DNA of 23,080 nt from CAVZLD01 sp964522605. Its GTDB lineage: Bacteria; Planctomycetota; Planctomycetia; Pirellulales; Pirellulaceae. The DNA lies in NCBI GenBank assembly GCA_964522605.1, contig CAZFWV010000080.1, forward strand, positions 1 through 23,080. The letters run 5' to 3'. Of this stretch, positions 7,798 through 14,671 are shown in pieces (positions within the stretch are counted from its first letter, which is position 1; the number at the start of each line of letters is the position of its first letter). Under the pieces are notes generated by a model. That model was not told where the DNA came from. It saw only the letters and a program-made list of their open reading frames with translations, and made no database searches. The position numbers were made by a program, and so were the translations under genes.

Positions 7798-9221
7798 GTC
7801 ATCATGTCGCTGTTGCCGATGTGTACGCGCCCGATCCGGTAGATCTGAGAGATGCATACCGTACAACCGGACTGCGCGCTCTGATCCTGGGGCTCATGGT
7901 AGGTATTTTCGCATTTCGTATTCCTGCGATTGTGTTGTTGTCTCTCGGCCTGTCGGTTTTCGTCTTTGTTCACTGCAGTTTTCGGCGTCCCATCCCGACG
8001 GTCGGATGGTTGATCCTGGCGAACTACGTGTTTTGGGTGCTGAGTGGACTAGTGTCTGGAGGAATCGGCGCGGTTACATTGACGCGGCCGGATTTCTGGC
8101 GGGGTGAAGGTCGCAGTTTCTTTTTCTATCTGCCGCTTCTTTCTCTTTCGATGCTCCGAGTCGATCGACGGGACCTTGTGTTTACCGTCCGAGTCGTACA
8201 ATGGCTCGTCCTGGCGGGCAGTCTGCTCGGTCTTGGTTGGCTGCTTGGCTGGGGGCACTTATTTCAGGTGGACGAAGACCCTATGACGGGAGAGCGGAAT
8301 ACCGCGCTCTATTTCGTGGGGCTGCTCACATCGCACACAGGGGCAGGTACATTCTGGGCCGGTGTGGCGGCCTTCCTGCTGGCCTTTTCGTGGCGGATGC
8401 ATAACAAAATGATGCAGGTCCTAGCGTTGGCCGCCGTTTGCCTGACGCTGGCCACAGGAGGACGGGCGGCCACGCTCGGATTGCTTGCTGCCATCGGCTG
8501 GTTGCTCGTACGTGGTGAGATCTTTCATCGGCGAGCCCTGATCATCGCGCTGCTGTCGCTGCCAGTTGCCCTGGTGGCCGGTATGTTCATGGCCTCCCGT
8601 GTTCCAGAAATCGGCGACCGGATGGGCGAATTGGTTAGTCATCGCAGTGCTGCATCGGTGCTCGCCGCTGCGCGTGAACCCACATTGGAAAACCCTTCTG
8701 GCTACTTCTATTCGGGCGCGAATCTGGAGCATCACAACCTGGTGATCCGGATCTATCTTTGGAAATATGCGCTGCGTCTCGTCCAGGACAGTCCGATGAT
8801 CGGAGTGGGTTTTGGACGATTCAACGATTCGTATCCGGACTTTCGAGGGTTGCGCCATTGCGTCTGGTTGATGGTGGATGGGGAGAGGCATCTGGGATCC
8901 GGGATCGAATGGGAAGGACCGCAGTTGATGGTTTCCACAGGCAACGCGCACAACAGTTATCTGCATATCGCTGCAGAGACGGGCCTGCTGGGATTGGCTT
9001 TGTTCATGGTACTCTGGCGATCGATCTGGGTTGCCTGCCGAACCGAACGTGTTCCCGCATGCGACAAGGATCTGTTTCTCTGTGCCTATGCGATCGGATG
9101 TCAATCCGTCGTTGTTTCCCTGCTGGTCGCCGCTCTGGCGGGCCACGCCCTTTGTGCTCCCACGGGCGGAATTCTCTCCATGACACTCATTGGAGCGTGG
9201 GTTGGATGGAAAGCGAAATGA
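7794..9221 (+). CDS. Wzy/O-antigen ligase-like polysaccharide polymerase
   Basis: A 475-residue multipass membrane protein with roughly ten or more helices, matching the size and topology of Wzy polymerases and WaaL-type ligases. The diagnostic segment is GNAHNSYLHIAAETGLLGL around residues 382-400, the conserved His-containing motif of the Wzy_C/O-antigen ligase domain, preceded by a large hydrophilic periplasmic loop (about residues 260-380). In this locus, with a flippase and a chain-length protein but no lipid A genes, polymerisation of repeat units is the better reading, although ligases share the same domain. It overlaps both neighbours by 4 bp, so translation of all three is probably coupled. 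Confidence 0.85.
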   Translation: MSHHVAVADVYAPDPVDLRDAYRTTGLRALILGLMVGIFAFRIPAIVLLSLGLSVFVFVHCSFRRPIPTVGWLILANYVFWVLSGLVSGGIGAVTLTRPDFWRGEGRSFFFYLPLLSLSMLRVDRRDLVFTVRVVQWLVLAGSLLGLGWLLGWGHLFQVDEDPMTGERNTALYFVGLLTSHTGAGTFWAGVAAFLLAFSWRMHNKMMQVLALAAVCLTLATGGRAATLGLLAAIGWLLVRGEIFHRRALIIALLSLPVALVAGMFMASRVPEIGDRMGELVSHRSAASVLAAAREPTLENPSGYFYSGANLEHHNLVIRIYLWKYALRLVQDSPMIGVGFGRFNDSYPDFRGLRHCVWLMVDGERHLGSGIEWEGPQLMVSTGNAHNSYLHIAAETGLLGLALFMVLWRSIWVACRTERVPACDKDLFLCAYAIGCQSVVVSLLVAALAGHALCAPTGGILSMTLIGAWVGWKAK

Positions 9222-10444
9222 CCTCATTCAAACCTGCTGATCGAGCCGTGTCCGTTCGAAAAATTTACAACATCACGGACCACTGGTTTCCCGACAAGAT
9301 TGGCGGTTCATGCCTCTATGCCTACAGGTTGCACCGCCTGCTGTCACAGCACGTTGACACGGAAACGATCACGCTCGTCGGCCCTCCGTCGATAGAAGAG
9401 CAAGATTTGATTGTGCATAAGGTCCTGCGAAAAGCCCACTTTCTGCACAATCGAAAGGTGATTCGCGAACTTGCTCGCCAGGATGATGCGGTGTGGGTCG
9501 TTCACTCCCCCTGGATGTTCCTCCATCTGTTCTTTGCACTTCAATTCTCGGTGAGAAATCGAGTCGTTGGAGTTTATCACGGGCCTTGGTATCTCGAGTA
9601 CTACAACTCCGCGGCTGCAGCCAGAAACATTGTGGCAAGAATCGTGTTCACGCTGGCGCGATATCTCGTCGAAGTATTCTACGCCTTGTATGTCAAGCGA
9701 TTCATTTTTCTGAGTTCGAGTATGTATCGCATGACGACGAAATATCTGCCGGTTTCAGCTTCCCGAGTCCGCATCGTCCCGATGTGGTCAGAGAAAACCG
9801 AATGGGATCCGCCACGACCGAAACACGAACCATTCGTTCTGACGACGTTTCGACGGTTGGAACCCAGAATGGGCTTGCAGGACTTCTTGCTTGCCCTCCA
9901 TCGGTGCGATCTGGACGACTATCGGCTGATCATCTGCGGCGATGGTCCATATCGAAAGGAGTTGCAGCGATTGATCGGGCGTTACAACCTCCAGGACCGA
10001 GTCGAACTTCGCGGTTGGGTGACGGAAGAAGAGAAGGACGCTCTGATTCGAGAATCGACGGCTGTGGTGATCCCTTCCAGCCGTCTGGAAGGGTTCTCAC
10101 TACTGGCCCTTGAATCGCTCGAACAGGGCACTCCACTGTTGGTGACGGAAGCGGTGGGATTCTGTGAATACATTCGAGAGATCCCCCAAGATTATGTGAA
10201 GATCGTCGATTTAACCAAAGACGAGTTGAGAGTCCGCGACTTCCTGTCCATGGGGAACAGACGTGAGGGATTAGACCTTCTGCAAAGTCGATTCGATGCG
10301 GAGCGGATTCGCAACGTCCTGATAAGCATTATTCTTCCACAAGGGGAGCAAGCCGTCACGGGATATTCGACAGCCGAGTCGGAGGGCGCAGTCGACCGAG
10401 CTGTTTCCAGGACGCGCAGGCAACATGTTCTGCATGAAGTCTGA
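9218..10444 (+). CDS. GT4 family glycosyltransferase
   Basis: A 408-residue GT-B glycosyltransferase. The N-terminal domain shows KIYNITDHWFPDKIGGS, with the Gly-Gly loop typical of GT4 acceptor-domain starts. The donor domain has TFRRLEPRMG, LIICGDGPYRKEL and the retaining E-x7-E motif in EGFSLLALE (Glu291, Glu299). The open frame runs back to 8759, deep inside the polymerase gene, but homology begins only near 9218. ATG 9218 forms an ATGA overlap with the upstream stop, the same coupling used elsewhere in this locus; ATG 9206 is a close alternative. It is the third glycosyltransferase of the locus and adds a sugar to the repeat unit; donor and linkage cannot be told. Confidence 0.88.
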   Translation: MTSFKPADRAVSVRKIYNITDHWFPDKIGGSCLYAYRLHRLLSQHVDTETITLVGPPSIEEQDLIVHKVLRKAHFLHNRKVIRELARQDDAVWVVHSPWMFLHLFFALQFSVRNRVVGVYHGPWYLEYYNSAAAARNIVARIVFTLARYLVEVFYALYVKRFIFLSSSMYRMTTKYLPVSASRVRIVPMWSEKTEWDPPRPKHEPFVLTTFRRLEPRMGLQDFLLALHRCDLDDYRLIICGDGPYRKELQRLIGRYNLQDRVELRGWVTEEEKDALIRESTAVVIPSSRLEGFSLLALESLEQGTPLLVTEAVGFCEYIREIPQDYVKIVDLTKDELRVRDFLSMGNRREGLDLLQSRFDAERIRNVLISIILPQGEQAVTGYSTAESEGAVDRAVSRTRRQHVLHEV

Positions 10445-10496
10445 ACGCGACTTGTCCCGCCGATCGCTTGAGCTGTTGTTGAAGATGGAGCTACAC

Positions 10497-11837
10497 ATGA
10501 AATTCACCATGGCAAGGCAAGGCTCGTCAGCGTGCAGCCGCATTGTGTCTCCACAGATTGTCATCTATAGCCTCAGTTTTGTTTTGGCTTGCGGGGGGCT
10601 TTGCACTGCCCTGGCACAGGAAGACGATACCGATGCTCTCAAGGCCCTGCTCAAGAATTCTAACGGGGGTGTCGCGCGTCTTCAGGCCAACAAGGTCTAC
10701 CACATACACGAGAAGCTGGAACTCAAGACTCTCTGTCCAGACGGTATTGTCATCGAAGGAAACAACGCCGTCATCAAAGCAGCGCAGCCTTTCCGTCACG
10801 GTGTCCTCTTGACTGGAACGGAGCTTCTGCGAAATGAACCGTACGACCCGGGTACTACGATTCGCCATCTCGCACTGGATGGAAACGGATGTGTCGGGCG
10901 TTGTGTCTTTGGCAACTGGAAGAACGCGAGGATTCACGATCTGCAGGTGAAGGGGGGAACAGATTACCAGGTGAATGCGGTCTGGAACAACTCGACACTC
11001 TCAAACATTCAAATTGCTGGTAACGCGACACAGACCAACAACGGATTCGACTGCAATTTGCAGGATACAGTGATTTGGAACATCCGTGTCGACATGAACG
11101 ACAATCTGAAAGAGTGCGGTCTTTGGCTGAACGGTGCGAAAAACGCGAAGATCATCAACGCATACCTCACAGACGGACGTTCTGCCTTCGGACTGGAGAA
11201 CTGCCAGGATGTCGATTTGATCAACTTGATTGTCCGGGGACGATTTTCCTTTCGAGTCGTCAATATTCTACCGGCAGATCCGTCCGAGAGGATTCATTTG
11301 TATAACGTGAATATCCAAGCGGAACATGTGGGAAGCGATGCTTCGGCTGGCATTCACTTCAACGCGACCAAGGGCGGGCTCGTCGCGCGAGGAACGATTG
11401 CCACGTCAGGTCCAGGTGTCATGTTATCGAATGGTGCGTCAGACGTTGACGTCATTGATGTCGATCTGCCATCGCGCGAAGTGCATCCCGCGGCAGAATG
11501 GACGAGAGATGGACCGCGGACATGGCTCTCAAAGAACCGTCAAGTTCCGGGTGCCCTCAACCGATGTCCTGTCGTCTATGTTGGCCCCGACAGAAACGCC
11601 CGAAATCTTGCGAACGTGATGTTGGTCAGCGCCGTCGCGGATGAATGCGACGCGAGCAATCTGATGATGGAATGGAGCAAAGTCAGCGGTCCCGGCGACG
11701 TCCAATTCGGTGCGGCGAGCGCGAAGACGAACGCCTCTTTTTCTGAAGGCGGAGTCTACACACTCCGGCTGCGCGCCTATGACGGCAAGTTAGAAGGATC
11801 GGATGATGTGACGATACGCGTGGGGATCGCAGATTAG
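10497..11837 (+). CDS. Secreted parallel beta-helix protein with C-terminal PKD-like domain
   Basis: A 446-residue exported protein. A signal peptide covers residues 1-40 (hydrophobic core about 20-36, cleavage after ALA at 38-40). Residues 60-350 form repeated short strands with Asn ladders and turns such as IRHLALDGNG and IHDLQVKGG, the pattern of right-handed parallel beta-helices found in pectate lyase, AlgG-like epimerases and phage depolymerases. Residues 357-446 form a PKD/Ig-like domain (VGPDRN, MEWSKVSGPG, YTLRLRAYDG). ATG 10497 is chosen because GGAG sits 6 bases upstream and the product then begins with a proper signal peptide; the frame also allows 10425. It lies 52 bp after the last glycosyltransferase and probably shares its transcript. 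Likely roles are trimming, modifying or binding the exported polymer; no catalytic residues are recognised, so enzyme activity is unproven. Confidence 0.75.
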   Translation: MKFTMARQGSSACSRIVSPQIVIYSLSFVLACGGLCTALAQEDDTDALKALLKNSNGGVARLQANKVYHIHEKLELKTLCPDGIVIEGNNAVIKAAQPFRHGVLLTGTELLRNEPYDPGTTIRHLALDGNGCVGRCVFGNWKNARIHDLQVKGGTDYQVNAVWNNSTLSNIQIAGNATQTNNGFDCNLQDTVIWNIRVDMNDNLKECGLWLNGAKNAKIINAYLTDGRSAFGLENCQDVDLINLIVRGRFSFRVVNILPADPSERIHLYNVNIQAEHVGSDASAGIHFNATKGGLVARGTIATSGPGVMLSNGASDVDVIDVDLPSREVHPAAEWTRDGPRTWLSKNRQVPGALNRCPVVYVGPDRNARNLANVMLVSAVADECDASNLMMEWSKVSGPGDVQFGAASAKTNASFSEGGVYTLRLRAYDGKLEGSDDVTIRVGIAD

Positions 11838-11936
11838 GCTTTGTCTCAAGACTCTTACGCAGCACTGGCAGAGCCAGTGGCACCCGCTGATCTAGTGTGC
11901 CACTGGCTCTGCCAGTGCAGTTTTGAGACAAAGCCT
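11836..11936. repeat. Large palindromic element (MITE/REP-like), possible bidirectional terminator
   Basis: An outer 14-bp perfect inverted repeat, AGGCTTTGTCTCAA (11836-11849) with its complement at 11923-11936, encloses an inner perfect 22-bp inverted repeat (11862-11883 and 11897-11918) with a 13-base loop. Each inner arm is itself near-palindromic (ACTGGC-AGA-GCCAGT). The outer arm begins within the TAG stop of the beta-helix gene. It lies between convergent genes, so the hairpin could end transcription from both sides. Nested symmetry and defined ends suggest a non-autonomous mobile element or REP-type repeat. No clear target-site duplication flanks it. Confidence 0.75.
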
Positions 11937-12010
11937 GGAGTTGAAGCGATCCCAGATCGCGTCGCGATGGACGTTGCGCGACAACACCTATCGGACGGTT
12001 CGCGAACTCC

Positions 12011-13381
12011 CTATGCCTCGATCGTGTAATCTTTACGGCTTTCACGCTTCAGGAACGAGTTAGCCTGGGAGTCACCGACGATTTCGCGCTGCACGGGATC
12101 CCAGTTGAGCTCCCTCCCAAGTCGCATGGAGATGTTCGCCAGGTGGCAGATCTCGAGCATCCGGTTATGCGACCAGACGTCGGAAATCGGCTGCTTGCGA
12201 GACTTCATGCATTCGATGAAGTTCGCACTATGGTTCTCGCTGACCGGCCCGCCATAGACTTTTTCGATCGCTCCGTCTGGCAGCGGATTGTCCCGGAGAG
12301 CCTCAACCGGCGCACCAGAGATCCGGCCGCGATTGACAAAGAATCGACCGTCTGTGCCTTCGAAAAGGATGCCATTGTCGCCTTCGCTGGTAATGATCAG
12401 TTCGATATTACCTGGCATCTCGGCTCGGATCCTGAAACTCGTGGCGACGTTATACCGATCGTCGACCACGGGATAACCATCCTTGTATTCACATGCCAAG
12501 GCGTATTCAAGCGGCATCACCTTGCTGGGACCCGTGTCGCTGGCGCCAATTGCCCAGCATGCGATGTCGACGTGATGGGCGCCCCAGTCCGTGAGTTTGC
12601 CACCGGAGTATTCGTGCCAGTTTCGGAACGAATAGTGCGCGTTGCTATAAAGCGGTACGCCACCGCCATAGCCCGTTCTCAGCTCCGGCAGTGCGCGATA
12701 GGGAACTTTCGGCGCGGGCCCGAGCCAAAAATCCCAGTCGAGGCCGTCCGGTATGGAGGCGACCGGAATGACTGGTGAACGCGACATGCCATTGATGCCG
12801 CACGTAACCGTCTTGACGGTGCCGATGCGTCCCTGCTGCACCAGGGCGATGGCCTCCAAAAAACGCTGCCCGGATTCCGTCCGTTGCATAGTGCCAACCT
12901 GGAAAACACGTCCGGTTTCTTTCACGACCTTCTCGATCAGCTTTCCTTCGTCGATGGTCAGTGTCAGTGGCTTTTCACAGTAGATGTCCTTTCCCGCGCG
13001 CATGGCTTCGACGGCAATTTTGGTGTGCCAATGGTCGGGCGTGGCAATCATCACGGCGTCGATATCTTTTCGGTCGAGGATCCTCCGGTAATCCTTGTAG
13101 GCATCCGGTTTCTTGCGCTGTTTTTTCTCCGTCTCTTCAACAAACCTACCCAGGACATTCGCGTCGACGTCGGCGAGGGCCGCGAAGTCAGCGAATTTGA
13201 ACGTCTTCTGAGTGATCTCCCAGCCTTGGTTGCGAAGACCGATTGTCGCCATGACCGGGCGATCATTTGGCGACTGGAAGCCGAGGGCTCGGTGATCCGA
13301 CGATAGGATGATGCCGGTGGCCCCCGCGGCGGCCACACTCCTAAGAAATCCACGACGTGTTGCTTTGTCAGACGCTGACAT
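12011..13381 (-). CDS. Tat-exported Gfo/Idh/MocA family oxidoreductase
   Basis: A 456-residue protein of the NAD(P)-dependent Gfo/Idh/MocA family, which oxidises, reduces or epimerises sugars and cyclitols. A twin-arginine signal is clear: TRRGFLRS at residues 8-15, then a hydrophobic Ala/Gly stretch, so the folded protein with bound cofactor is probably exported to the periplasm. The Rossmann domain contains ATPDHWH (113-119) and the intact YCEKP motif (Lys137); the C-terminal domain has DWGAHHVD (265-272) with the conserved His. Such Tat-bearing paralogues are expanded in planctomycetes. ATG 13381 follows an AAGAGGA ribosome site about 9 bases away. The gene converges on the exopolysaccharide locus. 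The substrate is unknown. Confidence 0.88.
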   Translation of the reverse strand: MSASDKATRRGFLRSVAAAGATGIILSSDHRALGFQSPNDRPVMATIGLRNQGWEITQKTFKFADFAALADVDANVLGRFVEETEKKQRKKPDAYKDYRRILDRKDIDAVMIATPDHWHTKIAVEAMRAGKDIYCEKPLTLTIDEGKLIEKVVKETGRVFQVGTMQRTESGQRFLEAIALVQQGRIGTVKTVTCGINGMSRSPVIPVASIPDGLDWDFWLGPAPKVPYRALPELRTGYGGGVPLYSNAHYSFRNWHEYSGGKLTDWGAHHVDIACWAIGASDTGPSKVMPLEYALACEYKDGYPVVDDRYNVATSFRIRAEMPGNIELIITSEGDNGILFEGTDGRFFVNRGRISGAPVEALRDNPLPDGAIEKVYGGPVSENHSANFIECMKSRKQPISDVWSHNRMLEICHLANISMRLGRELNWDPVQREIVGDSQANSFLKRESRKDYTIEA

Positions 13382-13836
13382 GGGCGAGAATCCTCTTCAG
13401 GGGATCAGGGTAGGATATGCCGGATGTTTTCGGGGAGGTGGGGTCTCGGAACGCTTCGATCCGACAGTCGCTCGATGGCATTCAGCCCGTACTCCATCAT
13501 ACAGCTTCTCAACGACAGATGCAGTCGCATTCAGCAGATTCAGGCAAATGAAGACCAACGGATTCTGTGTCCATTCGAGCGACACGAGCCGTTCCCCGGC
13601 TCTCGATATCTGCCAGGGGGAGGCCATGTTAGCATGGTAGAAGAAGTGCTGTTCTTGTTTTGCATCCCCCGACACGGCGCACGGTGAAAATGTTGTTTTC
13701 TCGGCAAGAAATCGAGCGACCAACGGGAGCGACATTTCCGTGGGTGCGGTAGCACCCTGTCCGGTTGCGGCCCTGCCGCACTGCGACGTCGATATTCGCG
13801 CACCCGGCGGAAGTGAAGCCGCGGAGAGCTTGAACT
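13382..13836. other. Divergent intergenic region, no supported gene
   Basis: This 455-bp gap separates the divergent oxidoreductase (-) and membrane-protein (+) genes. Several short ORFs cross it on both strands, but none has a recognisable motif, a good ribosome site, or freedom from overlap with the start of a better gene. A small hairpin, GGGTGC-GGTA-GCACCC, lies near 13742-13757 in the leader of the membrane-protein gene and could be regulatory. No clear -35/-10 pair was found on either strand. Confidence 0.5.
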
Positions 13837-14559
13837 GTGAAGGCCGACAGTAAGAACTCGAGGAACTCCAGCTTTTTGCAACCGGCACGGGCGATCTTGT
13901 CCAGAAGATCGAGTGTCATTCTCCACACGATTGGTCTGGAACTCAAGGCGCATGCGCCGTTTACCTTGTTGGGTGTTCTGACTGGAGTTAGCATCCTGCT
14001 GGTTGGGCTGGCCGCCGATGTTCCTCGCTCTCTTTCGACTACACTCTTCTGGGGTCTACATCCACTTCATGTCCTGCTGAGTGCTCTAGTTACAGCCGGG
14101 ATCTACCGACTTCACAGTCGAGGCAGACTGTCTGCGACGATTCTGATTGGGTATGTTGGCTCCGTCGGGATCGCGACCTTGAGTGACTGTGTGATTCCCT
14201 ACCTGGGTGAAGCGCTGTTGAATCTGCCCAACCGAGGAATGCATTTCGGTTTCATCGAGAAATGGTGGCTTGTTAATCCACTGGCCGCCGTCGGGATTGC
14301 CATCGCCTGTCGTTGGCCGAGAACCAGAATTCCCCATGCAGGTCATGTCTTACTGAGCACGTGGGCATCGTTGTTTCACATGACAATGGCGTTGGGTACA
14401 GAGATCAGCGTGGTTACGCTGGCGATCATCCCTGTGTTTCTGTTTTTCGCCGTTTGGATTCCTTGCTGTACGAGTGACATCGTGTTTCCATTGCTTTTCT
14501 CCCAAGACGCCGGGAAAGAGATCCGGAGCCAAATTGACAGACTCGAGGTGCCGCCGTGA
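13837..14559 (+). CDS. Conserved multipass membrane protein of unknown function
   Basis: A 240-residue protein with about six membrane helices (near 41-60, 70-90, 98-116, 144-160, 170-188, 190-208). Polar residues sit in or at the edge of helices: HPLH (75-78), SDCVIPYLGE (116-125), HAGH (167-170), His181, and a CCTSDIVFPLL segment (210-220). His, Cys and Asp/Glu in membrane segments suggest metal or cofactor handling, but I recognise no named family and assign no function. The start is GTG 13837, supported by GGAGAG 8 bases upstream; no in-frame ATG gives a sensible shorter product. It is followed after 112 bp by the GxGYxYP gene in the same direction and may share its transcript. The ordered pattern argues that it is a real gene. 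Confidence 0.7.
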   Translation: MKADSKNSRNSSFLQPARAILSRRSSVILHTIGLELKAHAPFTLLGVLTGVSILLVGLAADVPRSLSTTLFWGLHPLHVLLSALVTAGIYRLHSRGRLSATILIGYVGSVGIATLSDCVIPYLGEALLNLPNRGMHFGFIEKWWLVNPLAAVGIAIACRWPRTRIPHAGHVLLSTWASLFHMTMALGTEISVVTLAIIPVFLFFAVWIPCCTSDIVFPLLFSQDAGKEIRSQIDRLEVPP

Positions 14560-14671
14560 TTCGGGCTCGTTGCAGAACATGGCATTGATCCATCGTCGTT
14601 CGATATTCCCTATCGCTAAGTGTCCGAATGTGGGGCATAGAGCAACTTGCGGAAGGAAACGGAGAGGCCCT

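Noticed and set aside
8759..9217. N-terminal extension of the second GT4 gene, overlapping the polymerase gene by about 460 bases
   Set aside because: The extension overlaps the conserved Wzy motif region in another frame, has no homology to GT4, and ATG 9218 gives a standard ATGA-coupled start.
8421..9227. 268-codon - strand open frame opposite the polymerase
   Set aside because: Antisense to a recognisable polymerase; the translation is Gln/Ser/Arg-rich with no motif.
12143..12778. 211-codon + frame within the Tat-type oxidoreductase gene
   Set aside because: Lies opposite a gene with intact family motifs and has no start context or domain of its own.
13397..13888. 163-codon - strand frame in the gap upstream of the membrane-protein gene
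   Set aside because: Overlaps the start of the better supported + gene, has no motif, and its translation is low in expected codon-position bias; two competing + frames cover the same bases.
14474..14671. N-terminal extension of the GxGYxYP protein
   Set aside because: It overlaps the end of the membrane-protein gene and would bury the signal peptide; GGAGAGG directly precedes ATG 14672.
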